Below are positions 1 to 8,275 of a DNA stretch of 48,516 bases, piece after piece. Origin of the DNA: Bacteroidota bacterium (GTDB taxonomy: Bacteria > Bacteroidota > Bacteroidia > Cytophagales > Cyclobacteriaceae). Both the position numbers and the translations under genes were made by a program. The DNA lies in the NCBI GenBank assembly GCA_023393375.1, contig JAEWLI010000113.1, positions 1-48,516 on the forward strand, written 5' to 3'. The notes beneath the pieces are model-generated. The model made no database searches, was not told where the DNA came from, and saw only the letters and a list, made by a program, of their open reading frames with translations. Position 1 is the stretch's first letter. Every line of letters begins with the position of its first letter.

Positions 1-87
1 AAGGATCCAACTGATATTTTATTGTCTACTAATGCTTTTCCTTTGACACTGGAAAATTCAAAATCCATAATTAGGATGAAACTTTGA
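1..87. other. Gene edge at window start, strand undecided
   Basis: The first bases are open on both strands and both readings look codon-like. On the plus strand a frame entered from outside runs to a TGA at 85-87 and would be the last 28 residues of a protein, ending SKSIIRMKL. On the minus strand an ATG at 68 would start a protein that leaves the window after 22 residues (MDFEFSSVKGK...). The plus reading gains a little from the hairpin that follows six bases later (93-121). Neither is recognisable, and the sequence left of the window would decide. Confidence 0.25.
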
Positions 88-92
88 TTTAC

Positions 93-121
93 CTTTTCCA
101 AAGTTCGCAACTTTGGAAAAG
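93..121. repeat. Perfect 13-bp inverted repeat (hairpin)
   Basis: CTTTTCCAAAGTT at 93-105 pairs perfectly with AACTTTGGAAAAG at 109-121 around a 3-nt CGC loop. It lies between the reading frame ending at 87 and the first recognisable codons of the YD-repeat remnant. It has no clean T-tract on either side (TTCTT follows on the plus strand), so it is at best a weak terminator. It could instead mark the breakpoint where the pseudogene was truncated. Confidence 0.55.
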
Positions 122-413
122 TTCTTCCACAATCAAGAAGTAATTGCAGAAGAGCCGGGATATTTCTATATTTACCTGAGCAACGAGGAGACGCAAAAGG
201 CGGCGGCGAGGCGTTCTCCCGAAACAAGTTGGGACAAGTTTTAACGACTTTTCGATACAGATCAAACCTACACAGTCCTGACCATCATACTGCCCATACC
301 CCATAGTAACCAAGAGTTCGACAAGAACTGTAGAACCCAGACGAAGGACTTGTTCCAGAAAGGAACGACTGGTAATCAATTGTCGGTTGGGAGAAAAATC
401 AGGTTAATTAATT
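122..413 (+). pseudogene. Decayed fragment of a YD-repeat (Rhs-like) protein gene
   Basis: Plus-strand frames carry, in the right order, pieces of the region near the C-terminus of Bacteroidota YD-repeat proteins. First comes HNQEVIAEEPGYFYIYLSNE, from about 128 in the frame of position 122. That frame ends at a TAA at 242-244. In the neighbouring frame follow FNDFSIQIKPTQS (family-like FDDFxIxxTxSP), an in-frame TGA, then PSYCPYPIVTKSSTRT (compare DYYPFGLVTKS...) and RKERLV (compare GKER). No open frame joins the pieces, so at least one frameshift and one stop are present. The resemblance is from memory of the family, not a search. A 96-codon minus-strand frame over the same bases is taken to be accidental. 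Confidence 0.6.
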
Positions 414-551
414 ATTCCATATTATGGGTGGAAATGCCACAATAGCTTTTGTTCAAAGATTGTATAAATGGATCTCTTAGGAATACAAACACTTCCGTTT
501 CAATAACAACTTGATTAAAGTGGGGTTAATATTTTAAAAAAAGGATAAATT

Positions 552-914
552 ATGGCTTTCGAAGAAGATCAGGTACATTTGAATAATATAGTTCAGGCTA
601 TCAATGAGATTGATGGATATGTAGAACATATGGATCCCAACGAATTTTTAACCGATGAAGAAACACAGGGCATGGTAGGTAGAAATCTGCAAATGATTGG
701 AGAAGCGGCTTCCCTATTGACAGACGAACTGAAGGATGGATATGGTTATGTGGATTTTAATGTGTTGGTAAGTCTCAAGAATACAGGCTACAACATAGAG
801 ACAGAACGATCTCCCCAATTACTTTGGGACATTGTAAAAAATGATTTGCCCATTATCAAAGAAGATATTTTCTCAGTAACCGAAGAAATCAGCAGGGAAG
901 AGGACTTGTCTTAA
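552..914 (+). CDS. HepT/DUF86-like protein lacking the toxin active-site motif
   Basis: This 120-residue, very acidic helical protein has the DUF86/HepT core. The segment TQGMVGRNLQMIGEAA (about 39-54) matches the family helix xxAVxRNLxIIGEA, and LLWDIVKNDLPIIKEDI (about 90-106) matches its last helix. HepT toxins are ribonucleases of MntA-HepT systems and use an RxxxxHxY motif between these helices. Here that place reads SLKNTGYNIETE: the Arg is Lys and the His is gone. No MntA nucleotidyltransferase gene is next to it. It starts at an ATG after a weak AGGA. It is probably a non-toxic paralogue, function unknown. Confidence 0.6.
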   Translation: MAFEEDQVHLNNIVQAINEIDGYVEHMDPNEFLTDEETQGMVGRNLQMIGEAASLLTDELKDGYGYVDFNVLVSLKNTGYNIETERSPQLLWDIVKNDLPIIKEDIFSVTEEISREEDLS

Positions 915-922
915 ATCATTCT

Positions 923-955
923 CTTGATGATCAAGGATTTTTTGTATTAGATTTG
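923..955 (+). promoter_or_regulatory. Candidate Bacteroidota promoter for the 1018 gene
   Basis: CTTG at 923-926 is followed after 21 nt by TAGATTTG at 948-955, a full match to TAnnTTTG. The start codon of the barrel protein is about 60 nt downstream. A short hairpin (CTTGA-TGA-TCAAG, then GATTTTTT) overlaps the spacer and may weakly end the previous transcript. Confidence 0.45.
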
Positions 956-1017
956 CAGTCTAATAATAAAGATCAGCAATTTATTGTCTGAAATATAAAT
1001 GACTTAAATTAAGTACC

Positions 1018-1494
1018 ATGAGAAAATTATATTTTATCGTTCCTATCATTATGTTATTTTTATCCACAGGCATGTCCCATGCTCAGGAGTATAGAACTGC
1101 TTTGGGTTTAAGGTTAGGCTCTTCTACTGGTTTAACAGTGAAGCATTTTCTGAACCCTGGAGCAGCAGTTGAAGGTTTGCTTACCTCTCGATGGAATGGT
1201 TTTTTAATTACTGGTTTGTACGAAGTTACTGGTAATGCATTCGATGAACCCCATCTGAATTGGTATCTTGGTGGTGGTGCCCATATCGGATTTTGGGATA
1301 GTGATCCATATTGGCGCAGAGCAGGTGACTCCGGATCTGTATTTGGGATAGATTTTATCGGTGGTTTGGAATATACATTTCAGGAAATCCCCCTTAATCT
1401 TGCCCTGGATTGGAAACCAGCAATTAATCTGATAGGTGACAGGAGCTTCTGGGGAGATGAATTTGCCCTGTCAATCCGTTTTGCATTTAAATAA
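1018..1494 (+). CDS. Small outer-membrane beta-barrel-like protein
   Basis: The 158-residue product starts with a clear Sec signal peptide (basic MRK, hydrophobic core, cut after SHAQ at about residue 23). The rest alternates short amphipathic strands rich in Gly and aromatic residues (GLRLGSSTGLTVKHFL, WYLGGGAHIGFW, FGIDFIGGLEYTF) and ends FALSIRFAFK, as small 8-stranded barrels do. The family is not identified beyond OmpW/OmpA-like barrel. The gene runs almost directly into the tRNA methyltransferase gene, so the two are probably cotranscribed from the promoter at 923-955. Confidence 0.6.
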   Translation: MRKLYFIVPIIMLFLSTGMSHAQEYRTALGLRLGSSTGLTVKHFLNPGAAVEGLLTSRWNGFLITGLYEVTGNAFDEPHLNWYLGGGAHIGFWDSDPYWRRAGDSGSVFGIDFIGGLEYTFQEIPLNLALDWKPAINLIGDRSFWGDEFALSIRFAFK

Positions 1495-1513
1495 AACGTA
1501 ACCTAATCTGACC

Positions 1514-2227
1514 ATTATCAGGGCCGCTAATTCATATTTTGAGTTTAAGCAGTTTAAAGTGCTTCAAGCTCGGACAGCAATGAAAGTATGTACCGACTCC
1601 TGTATCCTGGGGGCTTTGGCTGAACACCATGATCCATGCCGTATTATGGATATCGGAACAGGCACTGGTTTGTTAAGCTTGATGTTGGCGCAAAAATATG
1701 CTTGCCCTATTGATGCAATAGAAATTCATTTGCCATCAGGTGAAGAAGCAGCATTGAATTTTAGTAATAGCCCATGGGGCCATCGTTTGCACCTTCATCA
1801 ATGTCGTATCCAAGATTTTCAATCTTTGGAAAAATATGATATCATTATATCCAACCCACCTTTTTATAAACAACATCTCAAAAGTAATGCCTCTCACCGA
1901 AACCTGGCCTTGCACAACGATACACTGTCCCTTACTGACCTTTCAATGGCAATATCCAAATATTTGGCTTCATCGGGATTGTTTTTCGTTTTACTTCCTC
2001 CTCATGAGTCATTAGAACTATATGATATAATGAGAGGCGCAGGATTTTATAGGAACACCCTTATTCAGGTCAGACATAATGCTACTTCAAAAGTGCTAAG
2101 GGAAGTCAGTGTCTATTCCCTTGATTATCAGCCTGAAAATATACAAGATTTTACTATCATGAATGATCAAAGCCAATACTCCAAAGAATTTACAAATCGA
2201 TTAAAACCATATTATCTCTATCTTTAA
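1514..2227 (+). CDS. trmN6: tRNA1(Val) (adenine(37)-N6)-methyltransferase
   Basis: This SAM-dependent methyltransferase of the YfiC/TrmN6 family makes m6A37 in tRNA1(Val). The SAM loop DIGTGTG and the target-base motif NPPF lie at about residues 46 and 114, counted from 1514. The first canonical start is GTG at 1559, but the frame upstream still reads ANSYFEFKQFKVLQ. That is the conserved N-terminus of this family (YFxFKQFxIxQ), so GTG 1559 would cut off a family signature. The frame is open from 1502 and holds no ATG, GTG or TTG before 1559. The best start is therefore a non-canonical ATT (1514) or ATC (1517). Function is fairly sure, the start is not. Confidence 0.8.
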   Translation: MIRAANSYFEFKQFKVLQARTAMKVCTDSCILGALAEHHDPCRIMDIGTGTGLLSLMLAQKYACPIDAIEIHLPSGEEAALNFSNSPWGHRLHLHQCRIQDFQSLEKYDIIISNPPFYKQHLKSNASHRNLALHNDTLSLTDLSMAISKYLASSGLFFVLLPPHESLELYDIMRGAGFYRNTLIQVRHNATSKVLREVSVYSLDYQPENIQDFTIMNDQSQYSKEFTNRLKPYYLYL

Positions 2228-2537
2228 TTTTTGAAATATTCTTTAATTTCTAAAAGAATTTGTTTATAACTCCCTAATTTTCAGCGTGTTTTATTCCAGG
2301 AATATCTCCATAATCAGTTTTTTTATCCTATTATGGTCTTATGTAATAAAAGCTTATTTTTTATAATTGTTTAAGAGTCATGGTCATGATATCTTGGATG
2401 CAAATTTAAAGTGAATTGATACAAGGTCGATTGAAAGTGAGTTAAAACACTGTAGATCAGGCCTTTATTGGTATTTTGTAAAATAGTTGTGACCGGAGAA
2501 GTTGTAAAAAGTAGCGGAATTTTATTTACTATCGAAC
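2228..2537. other. Gene-free stretch before the chemotaxis/Sia-like operon
   Basis: These 310 nt are AT-rich and hold no convincing open frame, RNA or terminator. They should contain the promoter of the long operon starting at 2538. The nearest look-alike of a -7 box is TATTTTG in TTGGTATTTTGTAAAA near 2470, one base short of TAnnTTTG and without a well-spaced TTG. No confident promoter is called. Confidence 0.4.
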
Positions 2538-3362
2538 ATGCAGGACATAGAAATAACAGATCTTAGAAGGATTACTGAAATAGTCAAACAAGCTTACGGG
2601 TATGATTTTACCAATTATGCGATGTCTTCATTCAAAAGAAGAATCCTGAGGATACTTGAACTTGGACGTTTCGCCTCTGTTGAACAGTTGATCAAAAAGA
2701 TAAAAGACGATAAAAACTATTTCGAGGAATTTTTGGGAGAGATCACAGTAAATGTAACTGAGATGTTTCGTGATCCTTCTTTCTGGAGGGTTGCACGTGA
2801 TCATATTATACCAAGCATCCTGCTTAATCACAATACGGTAAGTATATGGCACGCTGGATGTTCATCCGGTGAAGAAGTGTTTTCCATGGCCATTATGCTT
2901 AAAGAGATGGGTATCCTGAAAAAAGCCAAGGTAATTGCAACCGATCTGGATAAAGAGATACTCGATAGGGCAAAGAAGGGTGAATATCCTGCCAAGAACA
3001 TGGAGTTAAACGAGAAGAACTATATCCGCTACCAGGGTACCAAGTCGCTCAGTGAATATTACAAGACGGTCAACGGAAAGGTAGTAATGGATAAAAGTTT
3101 GGTTGAAAATGTTTCTTTCCGTGAGCATGATCTTGTAATGGGAGGAGTTTTCAACAAGTTTGACCTGATCCTTTGCCGAAATGTGATGATTTATTTTAAT
3201 CAGAACCTTCAGAATGAAGTATTAAAAAAGCTTCATGAAAGCCTGTTTAAATACGGATATCTTATTATTGGTTCCAAGGAGTCATTGATATGGTGCGATA
3301 TTGCCAATAAATTTATTGTGGTAAATAACGAGGAGAAAATCTATAAAAAAATCAGGGAATAA
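2538..3362 (+). CDS. cheR: CheR-type protein-glutamate O-methyltransferase
   Basis: The 274-residue protein has the CheR layout: an N-terminal all-helical domain (about 1-75) and a SAM-binding methyltransferase domain with the loop GCSSGEE (107-113), ATDLD and CRNVMIYF (213-220). CheR normally methylates glutamates on chemoreceptors. No chemoreceptor, CheA or CheW is encoded nearby. It is the first gene of a tight operon with CheB 24 nt downstream, followed by sensor and phosphatase genes, which suggests the substrate is one of those sensors or another protein. Family assignment is sure, the target is unknown. Confidence 0.9.
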   Translation: MQDIEITDLRRITEIVKQAYGYDFTNYAMSSFKRRILRILELGRFASVEQLIKKIKDDKNYFEEFLGEITVNVTEMFRDPSFWRVARDHIIPSILLNHNTVSIWHAGCSSGEEVFSMAIMLKEMGILKKAKVIATDLDKEILDRAKKGEYPAKNMELNEKNYIRYQGTKSLSEYYKTVNGKVVMDKSLVENVSFREHDLVMGGVFNKFDLILCRNVMIYFNQNLQNEVLKKLHESLFKYGYLIIGSKESLIWCDIANKFIVVNNEEKIYKKIRE

Positions 3363-3386
3363 CTGAGCGTCTGAACCAAAGCGGAA

Positions 3387-3986
3387 ATGAGTAAATTTAA
3401 AATAGACATACCTTATAAAGCGATAGTCATTGGCGGTTCGGCTGGAAGTTTCCAGGGGATTACTAAGATTCTGTCTCAGCTGCCAGATGACTTTGATCTG
3501 CCTATTATAATGTGTCTACACCGGTTAAAACATGTGAGGAATGGTTTTGTAGAAGCTTTATCAATTAAGAGTATAAAACCAGTAGAAGAACCATATGATA
3601 AACAAGGAATTAAGAGAAAAAAAGTGTACCTGGCACCAGCAAATTATCATTTGATGGTCGAATTGGGGAATACCTTTGCATTGTCAACAGATGAAATGGT
3701 TAATAATTCAAGGCCTGCTATAGATATTACTTTCGCTACAGCTGCTTATGTATATAAAAATAAACTGATCAGTATCCTGTTGTCAGGAGCCAATAAGGAT
3801 GGCGCAATGGGTACTAAAAAAGTGAAAGAGTGGGGAGGGCTAACCATAGTTCAAAACCCTTCGGAGTGCATGATGCCCACGATGCCAAATGCAGCCATTG
3901 AAATTAGCGAAATAGATCATGTTTTATCGGTAGATGAGATCATTCAGTTTTTGATTGCTCTTCATCAACAAAATAAAAACGCGTAA
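3387..3986 (+). CDS. cheB: CheB-type methylesterase domain protein, no receiver domain
   Basis: This 199-residue protein is only the catalytic domain of CheB, which hydrolyses methyl-glutamate esters or deamidates Gln. The expected triad is visible: Ser18 in GGSAGS, His45 in CLHR and Asp138 in SGANKDGA. The response-regulator domain that normally gates CheB is missing, so phosphorylation by CheA cannot control it in the usual way. It ends two bases before the next gene, implying translational coupling. With CheR it forms a reversible-methylation pair inside a sensor operon. Confidence 0.88.
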   Translation: MSKFKIDIPYKAIVIGGSAGSFQGITKILSQLPDDFDLPIIMCLHRLKHVRNGFVEALSIKSIKPVEEPYDKQGIKRKKVYLAPANYHLMVELGNTFALSTDEMVNNSRPAIDITFATAAYVYKNKLISILLSGANKDGAMGTKKVKEWGGLTIVQNPSECMMPTMPNAAIEISEIDHVLSVDEIIQFLIALHQQNKNA

Positions 3987-3988
3987 TT

Positions 3989-4804
3989 ATGAAATCTATA
4001 CTTAATAAACTCGGATATGTCTTCATCTTTCTGTTCATCGGCGGTACATTGGTTACGGGATATTATTTGTATACAATGCCGGAATTATTACAGGCAAAGT
4101 CTATAGATGGAACAACCATCGACATGTCTGTAGCATTATCTTTCCTGCATACACTGAATATTATAGCCATTAGTCTTATTTTCATCGGTTTAGTTGCTTT
4201 TACTTTATTGCTCACCGGTAAAAATGGTGATACAGATAATATTGTATATGTAGAAACTTACAAGGAAGAAAATACTGGAAATCAGAATAATGATAGAGAT
4301 CACCTTCAATCAAAATATGAGGGCAAAATTGATGAAATTAAAAAATTAATTGACCAGGGCGATCATGAGCAGGCAATATTAAACCGTGTCCTTTCAAAAT
4401 TATGCAAGGATATGAATGCAAGCCAGGGTGCAATTTTTAAATCTAAATATGAGGAGAAAATCAGGCACATTGAACTGGTGGCTACATTTGCTTATAGTGT
4501 TCCCGATAGTCAGACAGTAAAATTTGAATTTGGCGAAGGATTAGCAGGGCAGGCAGCAAAATCAGGGAAAATGCTAAACCTAAAAAATGTACCTGAAGGA
4601 TATATACAGGTGTTGTCCGGATTGGGAGCCGCATCTCCTACAAATTTGCTGATTATCCCATTGATGGATGCAGAAAATGCACTTGGAGTGATAGAAATAG
4701 CATCATTTGAAGAGTTTGCTACAGATGAAGAGGATTTTCTTAAAGTAGTAGCGTCATTACTTGTGGAGAAGCTTTCCATAAAAGAGCACGAAACAACCGT
4801 ATAA
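3989..4804 (+). CDS. Membrane-anchored GAF-domain protein
   Basis: The 271-residue protein has two hydrophobic helices (about 9-29 and 52-76) with a short outside loop, a charged linker likely to form a coil (about 85-120), and a GAF domain (about 118-265). GAF domains bind small molecules or serve as protein contacts. The GAF stretch (FGEGLAGQAA, LLIIPLMD) closely resembles that of the next protein (FAQGLIGQAA, LLIVPLIT), so the two look like duplicates. There is no kinase or effector domain. It may be an accessory sensor or partner for the phosphatase encoded next; that role is inferred from the operon only. Confidence 0.75.
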   Translation: MKSILNKLGYVFIFLFIGGTLVTGYYLYTMPELLQAKSIDGTTIDMSVALSFLHTLNIIAISLIFIGLVAFTLLLTGKNGDTDNIVYVETYKEENTGNQNNDRDHLQSKYEGKIDEIKKLIDQGDHEQAILNRVLSKLCKDMNASQGAIFKSKYEEKIRHIELVATFAYSVPDSQTVKFEFGEGLAGQAAKSGKMLNLKNVPEGYIQVLSGLGAASPTNLLIIPLMDAENALGVIEIASFEEFATDEEDFLKVVASLLVEKLSIKEHETTV

Positions 4805-4837
4805 TGCAGAAGATCAAAACATATAAATGTTTTAGTT

Positions 4838-7800
4838 ATGTTTAAAAATATTAAAATAGGTAGTAAAATCAGCTTTTTGGTATTGCTATTGGTAATTTTT
4901 ACCGTTGGAGCTGTTAGTTACATTGCATATCATTTCAATAGAGACTCTTTACAAAAGAAACATCAGGAAACGTTAAATGTAATTGCAGGTCAACGAGCTG
5001 AAGAAATCGATATCTATTTCAAGCAGATCAACGCTACTATCACCTTGATTCAGGATTTGGAATCTGTTAAGAATATCATCAGCAGAGATTCGCTTGATGA
5101 AACGCAGGATTTGGAAGCTCTTGAAGGATATCTAGCACCTATTTATAAAGCCAACGGATTTAAAAATATTCTTATTTCTGATCTCAAAGGAAACATTGCA
5201 TTTGATCTTAAAGGTAACACCGGATCAAAATTTATTGATCATGACGGACAAACTTTAAATAAGTCCAAAACCGGAAGGTATTATGGCAGCCTCACTGAAA
5301 CCGGTATGATAGCCGGAGCACCTCTCATGGATGCTTATGGCGAGCTTCAGTATATACTTTTTTTAGAAATTGATATGAGCAACATCTATAAAGTGGCTGG
5401 TGATACCACAGGACTTGGATCCTCAGGAGAGGTGATGCTTTTACAAGAAAAGAATGGTGGCATCTGGTATCTCAACCCACTAAGAAACCACAAAAAAAGT
5501 GCCTTATCGATGTTTAAAAATTTGCCGCAAGGCAGACCAGAATGGCAAGCAGTTTCTGGAAAACAAGGGGCAGGTTTAACCACAGATTATAGAGATCAAG
5601 AGGTACTTGCAGCATGGACTTCTATTCCCAGTGCCAATTGGGGAGTGGTAGCCAAAATGGATACATATGAAATTTATAGAGAAGTAAGACAATTGTTTGA
5701 TCGTTTTATTTTAGCAGGAATTATCATAATTGTGTTATCAGGTCTCACAGCAGTAATTTTTTCAAGCATACTTATAAAACCAATACTATCCTTAAAAGCT
5801 ACCCTGAGCATGATCAGCAAGGGTATTTTGCCCAATCAGGTCAAAAAAAATTCAAATGATGAGATAGGACAAATGGCCGAAACAGTAGATAACCTGGTTC
5901 AGGCTCTTCGGCGTACAGCTGATTTTGCTCACCGGATAGGTGCCGGAGATTATCAAGCTGACTTTCAACCATTAAGTGATAAGGATATCCTGGGGACTTC
6001 TCTTATAAATATGAGAAACAACATTCAGGAGTCGGAAAAGAAAGATAAAGAACGCAACTGGATTGTTACAGGATTGGCACAGATTGGTGAAATCCTTCGT
6101 TCCCATGATAATCTGGAGCAATTGGGTGATGAGATAGTAGCTTTTGTCACAAACAAGATCAATGCTATTCAGGGAGCTTTTTACGTGGTAAATGACGACG
6201 ATGAAGAGAATGTTTTCATAGAAATGAAAGCCAGTTATGCCTATGGTAAAAAGAAATTTCTGAATGGAAAATACAAATTTGCCCAAGGACTAATTGGCCA
6301 GGCAGCGATAGAACAAACCACTTTGTTAAGGACTGAAATCCCCGATGATTATGTCACGCTTACTTCGGGTTTACTGGGGGAACAAAAGCCTAAATGTCTT
6401 TTGATTGTGCCTCTTATCACTGATGAAAAAGTATTCGGATCGCTGGAATTTGCCGGAATAGAAAAGTTTAATGATAGTCAGGTTAAGTTCGTTCAGGAGT
6501 TAAGTTTGACAATTGCCCGTACCATTTTCAACATAAAGGTAAACGAACGTACCAAAAGGTTGCTCGCCGAGTCTCAGAAAATGAGTAATGAGCTACAACA
6601 GCAACAGGAAATTTTACGTCAAAATGCTGAAGAAATGGAGGCTACGCAGGAAGAATTAAAGCGTACCAATCATCGGCTGGAAGAACAAATTGAAGAGGTA
6701 AACAGGACTCAGAAAAGGATGCAGTTGTTGTTGGAAAATGCATCAGAAGTAATCACGATATATGAAGAGGACGGCACTGTCAGATATATCAGTCCTTCGG
6801 TACATAAGATCCTAGGTTATGCGCAAGAAGAAATGATTGGCATCAAAGACATAAAATATGTCCATCAGGAAGGTGTAGAGGCCGTAAAACAAATGTTTAA
6901 GGACCTTCTGGCCAAGCCAAGTGAGTCTGTAACCATTCAGTATATTTATAGTCGTAAAGATGGTGAACCTATTTGGTTGGAAGCAACTGGAAATAATCAG
7001 CTTTCTGACCCGGCTATTCAAGGAATTATTGTCAATTCACGGGATATTACCGAAAGGAGAAGAGCAGAATTAGAAGAAAGAATGCGAACCAAAATGCAGG
7101 CACTTTCAGAAAACTCACCCGACCTGATCAGCCGTTTCGACCGATCTGGTAATTTCTTCTATATAAATCCTGTGATTGAGACTTATACTGGCCAGGAGCC
7201 GGCACACTATTTAAGTAAAACTTATCAGGATGTCGAACTCCCAGACAAAATTGCCAGTCAATGGGAACAGATTTTGGAAACGGTTACTAAAACCAATGAA
7301 AAGCTAAGCCTGGAAATGGAGTTTCCATCGGTTATGGGTGAACGGGTAATGCAGGTCAATGCAATTCCAGAATTCGATGACAAGGAAATCCTTGAATCAA
7401 TTTTAATGGTAAGTCACGATATTACCGACAGAAAATTGATCGAACTGGATGTACAGTCCAAAAACAAGAAGATTACAGAAAGTATAAATTATGCCAAAAG
7501 AATTCAGGGGGCAATTCTTCCTGATACTGGGTTGATCAATAGGACTTTTCCCGAATCATTTATATTTTACAAGGCAAGGGATGTGGTGAGTGGTGACTTT
7601 CCGTGGTTCTTGACTGTGGGAGATGATGTGTTTATTGCAGCTGTAGACTGTACTGGTCATGGTGTACCAGGAGCTTTGATATCACTGATCGGATATTTTC
7701 TACTTAATGACATAGTTCGAAGTGGTCAGGAAACTGATCCGGGAAGGATTTTGGATTGCCTCGACAGTGGAGTAACAAAAACATTAAGACAGGATCAGGA

Positions 7801-8224
7801 TGATTCCAAAACCAAAGATGGGATGGATATTTCTTTGTGTAGGATTAATCTGAAGAAAAAAGAAGTAGCTTATGCTGGAGCACACCGACCGCTTTATTTT
7901 GTTAAAAATGGAGAATTGGAAGAAATAAAAGGAGAGAGATTTCCGATAGGGGGCGGTATTTTCAGAAATCAAACTAACTTTACCACTACTACATTACAAT
8001 TTGAGCCGGGCGATTCAATATATTTCTGTTCAGATGGGTTCCCTGATCAGTTTGGCGGACCTGAAAACAGGAAATTTGGACCAAAACGACTCAGAGAGAT
8101 GATCAGTAAATATCACCATTATAAAATGAATAAGGTGTATGAAATTTTCGATTATGAGTGGGAAGAATGGAAAGGTGAGAAAAAACAAACAGATGATGTT
8201 TTATTAATAGGAATTAAATTTTAA
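4838..8224 (+). CDS. Multi-sensor SpoIIE/PP2C-type serine phosphatase (SiaA-like)
   Basis: The 1128-residue protein has, in order: TM helix (14-34), periplasmic double-Cache-like sensor (about 38-280), TM helix (289-312), HAMP (about 313-395), GAF (about 410-565), coiled coil (566-640), PAS (about 645-745), PAS (about 750-870) and a C-terminal SpoIIE/PP2C phosphatase (about 890-1128). Metal-binding aspartates are kept: Asp920 in SGDF, Asp937 in AVDCTGHG, Asp997 in GMDIS, Asp1066 in SDGF and Asp1120 in TDDV. SGDF is followed by Pro-Trp rather than the frequent Tyr-Trp. In Pseudomonas the shorter SiaA dephosphorylates SiaC. The next two genes encode SiaB- and SiaC-like proteins, so the same job is inferred, with several added input domains. 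Confidence 0.88.
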   Translation: MFKNIKIGSKISFLVLLLVIFTVGAVSYIAYHFNRDSLQKKHQETLNVIAGQRAEEIDIYFKQINATITLIQDLESVKNIISRDSLDETQDLEALEGYLAPIYKANGFKNILISDLKGNIAFDLKGNTGSKFIDHDGQTLNKSKTGRYYGSLTETGMIAGAPLMDAYGELQYILFLEIDMSNIYKVAGDTTGLGSSGEVMLLQEKNGGIWYLNPLRNHKKSALSMFKNLPQGRPEWQAVSGKQGAGLTTDYRDQEVLAAWTSIPSANWGVVAKMDTYEIYREVRQLFDRFILAGIIIIVLSGLTAVIFSSILIKPILSLKATLSMISKGILPNQVKKNSNDEIGQMAETVDNLVQALRRTADFAHRIGAGDYQADFQPLSDKDILGTSLINMRNNIQESEKKDKERNWIVTGLAQIGEILRSHDNLEQLGDEIVAFVTNKINAIQGAFYVVNDDDEENVFIEMKASYAYGKKKFLNGKYKFAQGLIGQAAIEQTTLLRTEIPDDYVTLTSGLLGEQKPKCLLIVPLITDEKVFGSLEFAGIEKFNDSQVKFVQELSLTIARTIFNIKVNERTKRLLAESQKMSNELQQQQEILRQNAEEMEATQEELKRTNHRLEEQIEEVNRTQKRMQLLLENASEVITIYEEDGTVRYISPSVHKILGYAQEEMIGIKDIKYVHQEGVEAVKQMFKDLLAKPSESVTIQYIYSRKDGEPIWLEATGNNQLSDPAIQGIIVNSRDITERRRAELEERMRTKMQALSENSPDLISRFDRSGNFFYINPVIETYTGQEPAHYLSKTYQDVELPDKIASQWEQILETVTKTNEKLSLEMEFPSVMGERVMQVNAIPEFDDKEILESILMVSHDITDRKLIELDVQSKNKKITESINYAKRIQGAILPDTGLINRTFPESFIFYKARDVVSGDFPWFLTVGDDVFIAAVDCTGHGVPGALISLIGYFLLNDIVRSGQETDPGRILDCLDSGVTKTLRQDQDDSKTKDGMDISLCRINLKKKEVAYAGAHRPLYFVKNGELEEIKGERFPIGGGIFRNQTNFTTTTLQFEPGDSIYFCSDGFPDQFGGPENRKFGPKRLREMISKYHHYKMNKVYEIFDYEWEEWKGEKKQTDDVLLIGIKF

Positions 8225-8275
8225 CAAATAAATGATAGTTTTATCGTATGTATTATTTTTAATAAAATTAAAAGT

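Noticed and set aside
89..379. 96-codon minus-strand frame in the first 400 nt
   Set aside because: The plus strand of the same bases carries YD-repeat protein similarity in order, and the minus-strand product has no family features.
7561..7650. Possible damage in the SpoIIE phosphatase (SGDFPW in place of SGDFYW)
   Set aside because: All metal-binding aspartates are kept and the frame is continuous; Pro here is a substitution next to, not in, the metal site.
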